18,232 nt of DNA from Dehalococcoidia bacterium (GCA_002730485.1 PCAH01000022.1:1-18232), one strand, 5' to 3'. Shown: positions 1 to 10,200, counted from the stretch's first letter. The notes: generated by a model from the letters alone, not told the origin. Translations and numbers: made by a program.

Positions 1-78
1 CCGGCCCCACGGGCCGGCCCCACGGGCCGGCGCCGGGCCGGCCCCACGGGCCGGCCCCACGGGCCGGCGCCGGGCCGG
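1..78. repeat. GC-rich palindromic intergenic tandem repeat
   Basis: Two complete 37-bp copies (1-37 and 38-74), with a third starting at the end. Each copy is built from two kinds of unit, GGGCCGGCCCCAC (13 bp, twice) and GGGCCGGCGCC (11 bp, once). The units contain perfect palindromes (GGGCCGGCCC, GGCGCC), so the array could fold into hairpins on either strand. It is cut by the left window edge, so its full length is unknown. It lies beyond the 3' end of the PAQR gene. The 79-196 spacer is AT-richer and I see no gene in it. The array could be a 3' processing element, a recombination site or a plain satellite; the sequence does not say which. Confidence 0.85.
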
Positions 79-196
79 TGTGTAAAATCTTGTGCCCGTG
101 TAGATGTCGACAGAGCAGCTGCCTATTAAGCCCACCAAGACGGTATGCGGCATGTATTCCGTTCTGATTGTCTTTAAGTGCTAAGCGTCATGATAA

Positions 197-1222
197 TTAA
201 TATTTTAAATTATTAGAAAATGCCACAACATACTCACTTCCTATAGACGTTACTATAGTTGCTGAAACCGCGAGAATGTGCCATAGCGCATGTGATGTAA
301 TAACCCAGCCTCCGCAGACACCTGGGTTCTTGTTGTAACACACGCAGCTAGGTTTCTTGTCATTTTCAAACCACGCGTCAGGGTAAAGAATAAAGTTGTC
401 AAGGATCATTCCGCTCACCAATATGGTTGTTCCCGCAACTCTTGATCCAACAAAAACCCATGCGCAGTCTTCTTCTAAGTTTTCAAAAGCTAGCGTTGCC
501 ACCAAAATCCAGGAAAATGATAACGCCGTACCGGCGGCGGCGCGAAGGCTGCTGTGCTCCAAATCTGTGTTTGTTGACCTAGCAATTCCAAGGTTACATT
601 TTGTTTCAAGGTATGCAAGGCGCGTCTCTTCCACTGTTAAGGTAGTCCGCCTGATCGCAAAGAATAGTAACAGGATAATCATTGCAATGAACACATCGGA
701 TACTGCTTGAAAGCGCAAACCTTCAAGGTTGTTGGAGACTATCGCGAGGTCAGACAGAGTGCCAAACGCAATCCCGATGTAGATTCCAAAGTAGTCAAAG
801 AAACGAGTAACAGTCGACCAAAAGGGGTTAGCCGAATAAATGTGATAAATGGAAGAAAGTGTAAAGGTGATTACGAATGAAATGTAAGACAGTGCAGCAA
901 GTTGTGATGACAGCGTTCCAATTGTTCCATTCGGCGTCAAGGGTCTTATAATAAAGTAAAGCAGGTATATCAGAGCCCCAAAAACATGTGTCCAAAAGTT
1001 TGCTCTTTCTACATGACCAGTGGGGCCGATGAAAGAGTCGGGGGAAGGGTCCTCGACCAGATTAACGCAAGCAACGCGCCACCAAATGTATTTAGTGTCC
1101 TTTATTTCGTATTGCTTAAAGCCGCCACTCTTTAACCCGGGTTCATCTTGCTCATCACAATCTTCACAGATGGATGGTATGGATTGTGGCACCAATGTTA
1201 CTTTTTCAGGGAACTTGAACAT
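197..1222 (-). CDS. PAQR / hemolysin-III family seven-helix membrane protein
   Basis: 341 residues from an ATG at 1222. About seven hydrophobic segments lie near residues 77-95, 107-126, 143-162, 174-190, 229-247, 254-279 and 308-327. The family signature is present: E72-x2-N-x3-H79 at the start of TM1, SSIYH ending in H127, FDYFGI with D143, and SHALWH with H311 and H315. In solved PAQR structures the equivalent His, Asp and two C-terminal His residues bind a zinc ion; members include adiponectin and membrane progestin receptors and bacterial hemolysin-III proteins, and several have ceramidase-like activity. The N-terminal 70 residues are hydrophilic with three Cys and are probably non-membrane. 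The ligand or substrate cannot be told from sequence. A good 5' splice-site match (GTGAGTATG) lies just before the stop, so a spliced C-terminal extension is possible but not needed. The gene is divergent from the plus-strand gene at 1312 across an 89-bp spacer. Confidence 0.85.
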   Translation of the reverse strand: MFKFPEKVTLVPQSIPSICEDCDEQDEPGLKSGGFKQYEIKDTKYIWWRVACVNLVEDPSPDSFIGPTGHVERANFWTHVFGALIYLLYFIIRPLTPNGTIGTLSSQLAALSYISFVITFTLSSIYHIYSANPFWSTVTRFFDYFGIYIGIAFGTLSDLAIVSNNLEGLRFQAVSDVFIAMIILLLFFAIRRTTLTVEETRLAYLETKCNLGIARSTNTDLEHSSLRAAAGTALSFSWILVATLAFENLEEDCAWVFVGSRVAGTTILVSGMILDNFILYPDAWFENDKKPSCVCYNKNPGVCGGWVITSHALWHILAVSATIVTSIGSEYVVAFSNNLKY

Positions 1223-1311
1223 CGATGCTCTTCACTTACTCTTTTCCTTTACTGTGCTTATCCCGCTAGCGCGCGGTACAATGTACGTGTCGATACGTGG
1301 AAGATTGTGTC

Positions 1312-1890
1312 ATGACACTGACATTGAAACGTTGCGTCGCTCTGATAGGAATTCTTCTAACTATCATATCATTCTCACGTGTCGCTGTTTTGTTTCTGGA
1401 AGCTCTTACAGAAGTCCGGTCGGAAAGGTTGCAAGATTCTGAACTTCTGGAACTGTGTAAACAAGGAGCAGCACGTGGTTCAATGAAGATGCGAGCAGCT
1501 TGCCTTCAGGCTCAAGCTGATAGAGCATCTCCAGTTGTTCTGAAGGCAATCCTACGCGCCGTATCTACTGCCTTTGCAGATTTCTCAGAGTCCGTATCAT
1601 CACCAGGAAAACTTATGGTTGTTATACTATTCGTCCTTTCGTCGTTATTCCTGCCTATACAAGGATGGATTCGGGCGCTTGTACCAACCGAGGAAGTGGT
1701 GGAGGGCCTTGGACACGTTGTGGTGTTGGCAGATCGCGTACGCAAGAAAGGACTTGGACGACAAGGCTCGTCTCGTGGTTTGCTTACAAGTAATAAACAC
1801 ATCACTGTGCCGTTCGATACACTGTCAACAACCCGGGACATCGAAGAGTCATTTATAGACATCGACTTTTTACACGAAAAGCGCGACTAA
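1312..1890 (+). CDS. Small protein with two predicted membrane segments, function unknown
   Basis: 192 residues from the first ATG of the frame; the frame is open a little further 5' but only through a GTG. A hydrophobic segment at about residues 8-29 could be a signal anchor. A second lies at 101-119. Between them is a loop (residues 45-100) with regularly spaced Cys and charged residues (ELCKQGAARGSMKMRAACL, then ADRASPVVLKAI) that looks constrained and helical. The tail after 120 is hydrophilic and ends in an acidic stretch (EESFIDIDF). I do not recognise the family. It shares an 89-bp divergent spacer with the PAQR gene and converges on the 379-residue gene with 48 bp between stop codons. 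A membrane role beside a membrane receptor-like protein is only suggestive. Confidence 0.72.
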   Translation: MTLTLKRCVALIGILLTIISFSRVAVLFLEALTEVRSERLQDSELLELCKQGAARGSMKMRAACLQAQADRASPVVLKAILRAVSTAFADFSESVSSPGKLMVVILFVLSSLFLPIQGWIRALVPTEEVVEGLGHVVVLADRVRKKGLGRQGSSRGLLTSNKHITVPFDTLSTTRDIEESFIDIDFLHEKRD

Positions 1891-1938
1891 TCCGTATTGT
1901 TTTGTAGAGTGACTTTTCAAGCTTGTTAAAATAATAGT

Positions 1939-3078
1939 TCACAAACAGCTCTTAAAAATGTTAAGAAGTGTATCGTAAATCTCTCTGTATGCATATTCGT
2001 TGCAATGTCCCTCTGCCATCAAGACTTCGAGACGCTCTCTCGCTTTCCAGACTTCTGCTCTTGTGCCGCTCATTCTCTCTGTTGTTTGACCATGCACCGA
2101 ACTCTGTGTGTCATCTTCTTGCTCCACATAGCTTGACTCTTCGCCCGATTCTTCGCCCGATTCTTCGCCCGATTCTTCGCCCGATTCATCTCCAGACTCC
2201 TCGCCTGACACTTCTCCACCCGTAAGCTCTTGCGGAAACTCTCCTGCGTGATGATCCATAGTAGACACGTCTCTGCCTGTGACTGGGTAGAGCGTGACTT
2301 GGTCGTTTGTGACTTGTTGGAGTCTGATGTATTGTAGTACCGGCGTGGATAAGAAATTCTGCATCAGCGAATTGCTGAATTTATCAATTCGACAATGAAA
2401 GCAATAATAGGCGCGAGGGCATTGATATCCCAACATTGACATTTCCGCAGCGCAGTCCGCGGACAATCTCTCGGACGGCGAGAAACCCAAAGAAATCTCA
2501 TCAACGGCTTTTTTTACTTGCCACAACAAAGCCGCGCCATGGTAAGATTCGTTGCGCATGTCCCACGAACCTTGGAAGAATATACCTTGCCTTACCCATT
2601 CGAACTCTTCCGTCCAAGTGGGCTCTTTCCATACGCGATCAAACACTACAGCCAAAACAAACGCCAGCTCTCTGTGTTTTGGATATTGGAAGTTGTACCT
2701 GTTCCATGTTCGGTATATTGACGAAGCGTTTATCAGTAACGTAGTCAAGCCGTAAGGTCTGTCCAGTATCTTCCGTATGCCAACAGCAATGCCGTTGTGC
2801 CACGAAAGGTTCATTTGTGCACGTTTACGACGGGGGTCTGCCAATGTGAAGAGGACGAACGTGTAAAACGACAAGAACTGCGACTCCGAAAGGTCTGCTG
2901 TAACCGCGACGGGCCAGTCAAAACACAAAGGCGTAAAGGAATTCGGTGAAGACGCATCGCTACCCCCATTGCAATTGATTGTCATAAATATATCCTGATC
3001 TGTGATGCCGTACATCAAAACACGATTCTTTGCGTCCCATACCAGTGCTTCGTCTATTTGCAGGTCATGCGCATCCAT
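1939..3078 (-). CDS. Unrecognised 379-residue protein with acidic Ser-Gly-Glu repeat
   Basis: Starts at an ATG at 3078 and stops with TGA at 1939. Residues 1-265 look like a globular domain, rich in aromatic residues (for example FDWPVAV, RTWNRYNFQYP, FEWVRQGIFFQGSW), with no signal peptide and no convincing membrane helix. A cysteine cluster at 220-229 (CPRAYYCFHC) could bind a metal. Residues 288-323 are a low-complexity acidic linker built on repeated S-G-E-E units. The C-terminal part, about 339-377, is predicted helical (AEVWKARERLEVLMAEG). I recognise no family. The long uninterrupted ATG-initiated frame with a non-repetitive core supports a real gene. It converges with the gene ending at 1890. 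Confidence 0.75.
   Translation of the reverse strand: MDAHDLQIDEALVWDAKNRVLMYGITDQDIFMTINCNGGSDASSPNSFTPLCFDWPVAVTADLSESQFLSFYTFVLFTLADPRRKRAQMNLSWHNGIAVGIRKILDRPYGLTTLLINASSIYRTWNRYNFQYPKHRELAFVLAVVFDRVWKEPTWTEEFEWVRQGIFFQGSWDMRNESYHGAALLWQVKKAVDEISLGFSPSERLSADCAAEMSMLGYQCPRAYYCFHCRIDKFSNSLMQNFLSTPVLQYIRLQQVTNDQVTLYPVTGRDVSTMDHHAGEFPQELTGGEVSGEESGDESGEESGEESGEESGEESSYVEQEDDTQSSVHGQTTERMSGTRAEVWKARERLEVLMAEGHCNEYAYREIYDTLLNIFKSCL
2134..2208 (-). repeat. 12-bp tandem repeat encoding S-G-E-E units
   Basis: Within the 379-residue gene. The plus strand shows consecutive near-identical copies of TCTTCGCCCGAT, flanked by diverged copies (TCATCTCCAGAC, TCCTCGCCTGAC). The period is a multiple of three, so copy-number change keeps the frame; it encodes SGEE/SGDE units. 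The inner copies are identical at the DNA level, which suggests recent slippage expansion. Confidence 0.9.
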
Positions 3079-3166
3079 TTCTGAAGGAGCCGACGAGGTG
3101 AAAGCAGCGAATTGAGTTTAGTCAGACGCAAAGCGAGTAGTGTTACACACAACTGTGCTTTGTAGG

Positions 3167-3254
3167 GTCGGAGCCGGTGTCGGCGCCGGTGTCGGCGCCG
3201 GTGTCGGCGCCGGTGTCGGCGCCGGTGTCGGCGCTGGAAAGTCGGCGCTGGAAA
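3167..3254. repeat. GC-rich intergenic tandem repeat (GTCGGCGCCGGT)n
   Basis: One variant 12-bp copy (GTCGGAGCCGGT, 3167-3178), four perfect copies of GTCGGCGCCGGT (3179-3226), then two 14-bp derivatives GTCGGCGCTGGAAA (3227-3254). Each 12-mer has the palindromic core CCGGTGTCGGCGCCGG across the junction, including GGCGCC. The array lies upstream of the 379-residue gene, in the spacer that also follows the giant gene. It shares the GGCGCCGG core with the array at 1-78. Short frames through it encode only Arg/His or Gly/Val/Ala runs and are not genes. Confidence 0.88.
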
Positions 3255-3273
3255 GTCTGTATCCCTGCATGGA

Positions 3274-3287
3274 TTTTTATAAAATAT
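3274..3287. promoter_or_regulatory. TATA-like AT-rich element
   Basis: TTTTTATAAAATAT reads as a TATA-box match on both strands (TATAAAATA on plus, TATAAAAA on minus). It is about 195 bp upstream of the 379-residue gene's ATG, with the GC-rich array between, and about 23 bp beyond the giant gene's stop. It could be a promoter element for the former or an AT-rich 3' end signal for the latter. No AATAAA or TGTAA polyadenylation signal was seen nearby. Confidence 0.3.
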
Positions 3288-3309
3288 CGAATTCAAAACA
3301 CCCTTACCT

Positions 3310-6300
3310 CTACAACAAAACACCTGTTCCAGCACGATCTGAAAGATAGCCCCAGCGCCCCGTGTAATGCGTTAAAATCGAGCTCTCCGTGGATATCAGC
3401 AAACAGCACCCAGCATCGTCTATTTCAAAAGCGTCTATGTCCATTCTCTCTGCATTATCGTGTGCAATGTCGCAGCATTGTTGCTGCGTGAGTTGGCAGG
3501 GTTCGCGCGAGACGAGGCTGTCACTTGTTGAAATTGAACGGAAGAAATAGTGTTTACTGAAGGCACATTCGTGTCCCTGCGGTGCCGTATCCGGGTTCTG
3601 CAACGCGGGCAGTGGAGGAGGATACGGCGGGCGTGGCGGAAGCTCTCCGTAGCGCGGCGATAGCGACATCTCCTTGATCTCTATTTCGCGGATCCAGAGC
3701 TGGCGGTATGATCCGGGAAGACTGATACGCACCCTGAGAGCGTCACCAAGGGCGTAGAGCTCGGCATCGGATGCCCGAGCGGACGCACACATATGCAGTA
3801 AAGCGCGGTCAGAAGTGGGCGAGGATGCTTCCGTCTGCGCAGCCTGAGACTGGCACGCGACCGGAGAGCCGTCACTCTTCTGTACGGATACCTCGTAGCC
3901 CTTACCACCGGTCGGTTCTGCAGACTTGAAGAAGAGTGAGGCGAGCTCCTCGTTGTCAGGAAGACGGATTCTCAGCCCCCAAAGGCGGTTCCCTCGCGAG
4001 GCTGGTGTCGAGGCAAGCACAATGTCCATGCTGGGGTTCTCGGTATTCTCAGCATCGGTGCCACAGTGTCGCGTTCCGGAAAGACAGCTTTCCGGAAGGG
4101 CACCACTGACGCACGGTAAGACTCCACTCGGTTGGTGATCCCCAAAGCATAGAGGCACTAACCCTGGGTCGGCACTTATCAGCCTTTGCTTCATGTCCCC
4201 AAGAGTCTCGGGTGTCACGTGGTACCCATCGGCGTACAGGGGGTCGAGCACGAGGGGCGGCGGCGACGGCGGCGACGGCGGCGACGGCAGAGGCGACGGC
4301 GGCGGCGATGGCGGCGGAGGCGACGGCGGCGGCGATGGCGGCGGAGGCGACGGCGGAGGCGACGGCGGGGGAGAGGGTGGTGGTGAGTACTCGTCTTCAA
4401 ATGGTACAGATATCTGCTGCTGAAGCACGCGAGCCTCAGGAAAGCTTCCCGTTGCCACCATCGAATCTACGTATGGTATATGGTAGAACTCCTCGTCATC
4501 TATTGAAGGCGAAGCCACTACTTCGGATAAGTCTGCCAGTTGCATGTCAGCATCAACGTCAACGTCTGTATCATTTGGTGGCATCACGTCTTCTGATAGA
4601 GTGCGACTTCTCTTTGCGGGGTAATACGCGACTCCAATCATCGGAATGCGTACCGTACTCAAGCGTAAGGAGGATACCGCCACCGTCAGAAGATTATTTG
4701 AAAGCGCGGGTAGCGGTGGAGGTTTCGGTGGAGGCGGAGAAAACGTTTGCGGGTCTGCCGGAGGGGGAGATGGTGGATCCAGAGCGTCGTAAAGCACGCT
4801 ACGAGTGATGGCGACCGCAAGTCGTTCACAGCGCGTGGTGGTGGTGAGGTAATACACCGACGTGCACGCCTGCTCCTCCATCGCCCGGATGGATGCCATC
4901 AGTTCCGATTGGGCCTGGACGTACGGCGGCGAAGGCGGGGGGTGCGGTAGCGGTGGGAGTGGATCGGGTGGAGGAGGATTGGGTTCCGGTGGCTTTGGCG
5001 ATGGCGGAGGCGCTGTGAGAGTGCGAAGCCACTGCTGCGACGGGTACAACTTGGGCTTTGAAAGAAGCCCAAGGTTGTCCTCGTAGCATCCCAGGGCGGC
5101 ATCGTCTTTGTAAGGAGCTTTCCAGCAGGCTGTGCCAGTGTATTCTTCTACGAGGCCCGAACAGCGGACTTTGGGAAGCAGCTCACGTCCGGTAAGATGC
5201 TGCAGGTTTGCAACAACGTCTGCTTCAAATGTTACCATGTAAGCTTCTCCCTGGTTTAGCTTGATTGGAGACAAAGATCTCTTAGGTGCACAGTTGACAC
5301 TGGGAAGTTCATTGCACATTTTGTTGTCAAAGACTGGAAGGTCGAGAAGGCGGTGCATGCCCGGACGCACAGACAGGTCGCTTGAAGACGTTATGTACAC
5401 AAACGATCGGAGATTGAGTCGGTGTCGCCGGTCGTCAATCTTTTCCTCTCCGCGATACCACGTCGGTACAATGAGACCATCAATGTCCTGCTTGCGTTTT
5501 GTGGGCGTATCATAAAGCGGAAGATCAAACTCGGGTGGGCGGGCGAGCGTGTCCTCGATGCTGATTTCCATTTCTGCACTGCAAAGTCTGTCGCGCTGCA
5601 ATGAAAAGGGTGATAGGTGCTTGCGCTGTCTTGCGTCGATTTCCAATTGCGTTCCCTTTCCACCCAAACCATTGCAGAACATTTGCATGGCAACGTCCTC
5701 GGGAGCAAATCCCTCGTGGCAGTTTGCGGCACCCAGGTAGGTGGACTGCATGGTCTCCAGGGATCCGTACCCGACGATGGGTGCAAATGTGTCAATCTCG
5801 TATCCACTTTTGAAGCTGTAGATGTCCTCGTGGTACTCCGGTTCAACTGGCACGCGGTAGCCTCCCACTCCTTGTCCGCAAATCGTTGCCATGAGACCAA
5901 GCGTGCTGTATTCCACCTCCGCGAGAGAGTCCTTGTCAAGACTCATCTTGATCTCGATCATAGCGTACAGGAGAAGGTTGCGGTCGTACTCCGAGACGTG
6001 CGCCCTGTCGTTGAAGTGAGGGTTTCCTTGGATGCTCGCCTGGGAGCGCGTGCCTGCGCCCGCCCGGCGCCGGTCGTCAAACAAGTTCCACAGTTCCTTG
6101 CACGCCGGACGCCATCTTCCAGTGTGCTTCGATTCCACGACACGCGCACCGATACCGTCTTTTGTCATTCCGTTCGAGGACAAGAACGCTTTCGTGATCT
6201 GGTGAGGTGTAACCTCGTAGTCGGCAATGTAGCGCCCAACGCTTGCGCCCATGCTCGAAGTGGCCACGTCCGAAAGCCGAGGGAAGAACTCCTCCAATTC

Positions 6301-7258
6301 CGTGCGCACCATCTGGAACCCGGCGGGGTCCGCGTCCACCAACACCTCGTACGCCGCGAGGGTCGCCGGAGGAGGCGGAGGCGGAGAAACATCGTACTCG
6401 AACCTGACTTTTGGAAGCTCGAAGTCAAATATGTCCACCTCGTACTGGAAAGACTCGTCCGCCTCCGCGCCCGGTGGACAACTCTCCTCAATTGTTGAAA
6501 AAATACAGCTGACGATTATCATATCCAGCGTCATCGCCGAAGCAAAAGCGGCCCCGGAGCATATGTCCTTGCGACTCTGCAGGTCCGGTCCCGAGTGGGA
6601 ACTGATCTCCACTTGTCTCATCAACTCGGCAAGCGTCGGGTCTAACACCTGAAAGCTCTCGCCAAACGCCTTGTTGAACTCCGCCTCTACCTCGTCGACT
6701 GTCTGATAGCCGCTGTGGAAGAGATCGTTGTACTCGATGAGCATGTCTTCGTTTGAGCAGATTTGGTGAACCCTCGCAAAGTAGCACAGGTTCTCAAGCC
6801 CAAACCGTGTTTCTTCGCACTGAGACAGTCGAGCGGCTTCTTCGTGAGTTATGGGACCTCCCTCGCAACGATCTGGCACCCATGTGGTGGGCCAACAGAC
6901 GCGGTTCAGGGGGCGTCCAACGTTGTCGAGTGGAAAAGGGAGGTTGTCCACAAAGTCGTTGACTGGGTCGATCACGATGTCGTTTACCAGGTCTTCGGCC
7001 CCCTGCTGTATCATATCAAATATGCGACTCATTAGAAGCTCAAATGGGTCGCCACCCTTGCACCTTACCATAGAGTTCGTGCTCACTTTGCGCCACATTG
7101 GCTGCAGCGTCAGTGCCATTTGGCAGACGCAGCCACCGAGACCAAATCTTCCAAAGCAAATCGAAAGCAACCTCACAACGCCCAGAACGTCCGCCCAGAC
7201 GGCGTCTACAATTCCGATGATGCTCGTAACCATATTAGAGCTACAATACTGATCGCAA
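3310..7258 (-). CDS. Exon 4 (last) of the giant gene: large helical module, proline linkers, C-terminal domains
   Basis: 1,315 residues to a TAG at 3310. It opens with a hydrophobic helical stretch (about 7100-7240, around SIIGIVDAVWADVLGVV) and a largely helical domain with scattered Cys to about 6400, which I do not recognise. Pro linkers follow near 6370, 4930-5010, 4690-4770 and 4250-4390. Between about 3665 and 3990 is a beta-rich segment (LWGLRIRLPDNEE ... LWIREIEIKEM) that resembles discoidin- or carbohydrate-binding-type domains. The last 90 residues form a Cys-rich module with QQQCCDIAHDN and DDAGCCLL, PAN/apple-like in appearance. No C-terminal membrane helix or GPI-type tail is seen, so the protein is probably released or wall-bound. 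Confidence 0.85.
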
Positions 7259-10200
7259 CTGTGAGCAGGGGGCGATAAGTAGGTCAGCACAAGCAGGGGT
7301 GTAATAGGGGTAAGAGGGTTCGAGTGTAAGCACTTACAGAGCGCACGTGGGAGGAGCACCGGCGCCGTGGAGCGAGGTGCGCTCGAGGTAACGGCACTTT
7401 GTTGAGCAGTCGCTTGGATCGGAACAGACGATAGCTGGCGTCACTAGACCGTCGCCATCGGAGTCTTCACCCGCCTCCACCAGCACACGCGGGTAAAGGA
7501 AGTTGCCTTCAATGGATGCGGTAGAAGAGTCGCCGTCCTTGATGTCGAGTTCCAGACCACAAAGGAACATGGAGACCTGCCTGTCAGCACAACCAAGGAC
7601 TCCGTCGACAACGGAGGCCATCGTTTGATCCTGGCATCCCTGGTTCATCGCGGAGTCCACGTCCACACAGATGCCATACTCTCCCGTTATGGCCTGTGTG
7701 GACGGGTCGGGGTCGAAGAAACTGCCAGATCCCTGCTCCAGATCCACGAATTTGATTTCTCCATAGTCTCCGGTAATCGCGACGTCGTAAAGCTTGTACA
7801 GTTTCTGGCACTGGTACCTGTCCCCGGTAAGAGGGTGCGCCGGACATCTCGAGTAGCAGTCAGAGTTGCGTCGGCAAGGCACTATGTATCCCGCGCGCGA
7901 GACCGGATTCCCAGTCTTTTGGTTGAATCCTGGAGTGAACCGGCCCATGGGCGAATTGCGCGCCTCCTTTCTGCAGGAAATGGAATCTCGCTGCACGTAG
8001 CCCTTGGGATTGTTGTGGCAGATGTGGTAGGCGTGCGCGGCCAGCCTCTCGGGAACCGCTATGTAGTTCTCGCCTCGTATGGCTCCGTGACTCGCCCTCG
8101 CCAACTGCCCCGCATCGGTGGTTTGCAAACAATTATTGAATCCGAGTTGGTCGCGCGCGATGGTGCACTTGACCACGCCTGCCGCGGCCTTGGCACTTCT
8201 GTAGGTGCACTGGCTGGTGCACTGCTCGCAGACCTCGTTGTTGCACGTCGCGTTGCGCGCGGAGATGTTGGCGCGGCACTCTGCCTCGCCCACGGATCCG
8301 TCTTCCAACACCAAGTCCCTGAACAGCCGCGACGCGCAATAGTATCGGTCTGGGCGTATCCACTCTTCGAGCTCGTAAATGCCAGCACGTATCGCCGTGT
8401 CAGCAATCGGCGAGCACTTCTTTATTTCTCCGGCCTCGCTGTAGCACCAAGGAGGAGCGTCGCTGAGGAGCTCCTCCGCTTCATCGCTTTCCGCCGCAGC
8501 GACGTTGTTTGGAGACCCCCAATGAGCGCAGAAACTCCCTTCTACGGCCTCTTCTGTTTTGTATCCGGCACAATGTGTGCCGTCTGCCGATATCCAGGGG
8601 TTGGGAGCCGCCTCGTAAGTGCGCCCGCAGAAGTGTGTTGCGCTTTTGATGCAAGGGCCTCCGATTTGTAACAACTTTTCCTCGACTGCCTTTTCTAGGG
8701 ATGATTGTTCTTGGCGCATTTCTTGCAGTCGAATGTCGAAGGCAACGGCGCGCGGAGGCGTTGGAGGCGCGAGGAGCCCCGGTGGCGTGCTAGGAAGCGG
8801 AGGCTCCTCGGGTGGTGGAGGAGCGTTGGGTGGACGATATGCGCTGAGGCCTCGAAGAGTGCGATCGAAAAGCTCAACCTGCTTCTGTTTGATTGTGAGC
8901 TTGTCCGTCAGCACCTTGAGCTCGCCCTGGAGTTCCTGCCCAATCTGGTCGCGCTTGTAGTTCTCCAGGATGATCTCTCCTATGGCGCAGTTCATCGAGG
9001 CAATCTCAAAGTCCGGGTTTTCAGACTTAGTGGTGGTGTAGTTTACAGAGACTCGCAACTCGTCGCTCAAGTCCCTACCAGAAGCCACCAGCATGTCTAG
9101 GAGCGCCTTTCGACTATCCGCTTCGATGAGAACAACCATGCAACGCGCCTGAAACTCCACGGGCTTCTGTTGCAAGTACTCGTCGTTGGGAGTACGATGC
9201 CCAACGCACTCCTTGTTTCGGTACAGCATTTCCCTTGTGGTTCCCGGCGCGGCGTGAATGCACTCCTGTGGGCGGTCCTCAAGCTGTCCAATCGTGACCT
9301 GTGCGCGCGAGTTGGACGAGTCGTACGGCGACGCGCGGTCTGAGCAGTCGGCTTCCTGCAGCCAGAGGCCCTGCGAACAAGGAACAAACAAAGGTGAGAG
9401 TAAGATGTACCACCCAATTGAACTTGAAGCCAGTTGTGTGAGTGTGGTTATGTGAGGGTTACAGGGAGGGGGGCAAGGTTAATGCATTGCGCACCTCGAT
9501 CAGTGCGGAGTCGGGGTAACCCTCGTCGCTGTCCAGAATTGCAATGGACCTTGCCTGCCACCCCGTGGCCTCGTGCTCCTCGATTATCTTGGCAGTTTCG
9601 CTGTTCAGCGGAAAGTAGATAAGTCGCGAAGCAAGGGTGCTTTCGATGGGCGGGAACCACGGCGACGGAGGAGGCGGGTTTGGTGGACTCGGGGGGGAAG
9701 GTGGGGGGTGCGGCGGCGGAGGGCTAGGTGGAGCATTTGGGGGTAGTGAAGGCGGTGGCGGAGGAGGCTCCGCGGGCGGAGGGAGTGGAAACGGCGAGGG
9801 TATCGACGGTGGAGGTGAAGGGGGAGACGGCCAGTCTGCCGGGGGAGGCGGCGGAGGCGGGGGTGGAGGTGGCGAGAATCTGGCGTCTGTAAAGTGCACG
9901 CACAGGCCCGGGCGGTGCCTTGGTGGCGCCGGTGGTGGACTGTTGGGGTTTGGCGGGGGCTCCGGCGGCGGCGGAGACGGTGGAGGCGGCGGAGGTCTGG
10001 GCTCTGGTGGAACGTTGGGCGGTGGGCTAGGGCCTTTTGCCAAAGACAGCTTTGGGCCACACCAACACCTGTTCATGACGTTCGGAAGTGCCGCTGTCCC
10101 GATTACATTCTCCTCCAATCCATAGCGCCCCACCTCGTGGCAGCGAAACGCGCACGAACCGCCATGGCGAGTCACAACGTGCCTGACGACGTCATCAAAC

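Noticed and set aside
1..78. CRISPR array
   Set aside because: The copies are contiguous, with no unique spacers between them. The same holds for the array at 3167-3254.
197..240. Extra intron near the 3' end of the PAQR gene (GTGAGTATG)
   Set aside because: The family's last helix and its H-x3-H motif are already complete, and no strong 3' splice site follows in the short spacer. I keep the unspliced stop.
3290..3315. 5' splice site (GAGGTAAGGG) at the end of the giant gene
   Set aside because: It lies after the TAG stop codon, so it cannot extend the protein. A 3' UTR intron is possible but has no support in the sequence.
3054..3349. Short frames on both strands through the 12-bp array
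   Set aside because: They encode only repeat-derived Arg/His or Gly/Ala/Val runs with unrelated flanks and overlap the start of the 379-residue gene.
5617..6498. Long plus-strand open frame of 293 codons
   Set aside because: Antisense shadow of exon 4, with no recognisable motif and a random-looking Arg/Val-rich product.
7625..8671. Long plus-strand open frame of 348 codons
   Set aside because: It is the antisense shadow of GC-rich exon 3. The minus-strand frame shows cysteine modules, coiled coils and valid splice junctions; the plus frame shows no domain.
9434..9660. Small genes on either strand over intron 2 and the exon 2 end
   Set aside because: These frames cross the splice sites of the giant gene or the polyproline tract and show no domain or start context.
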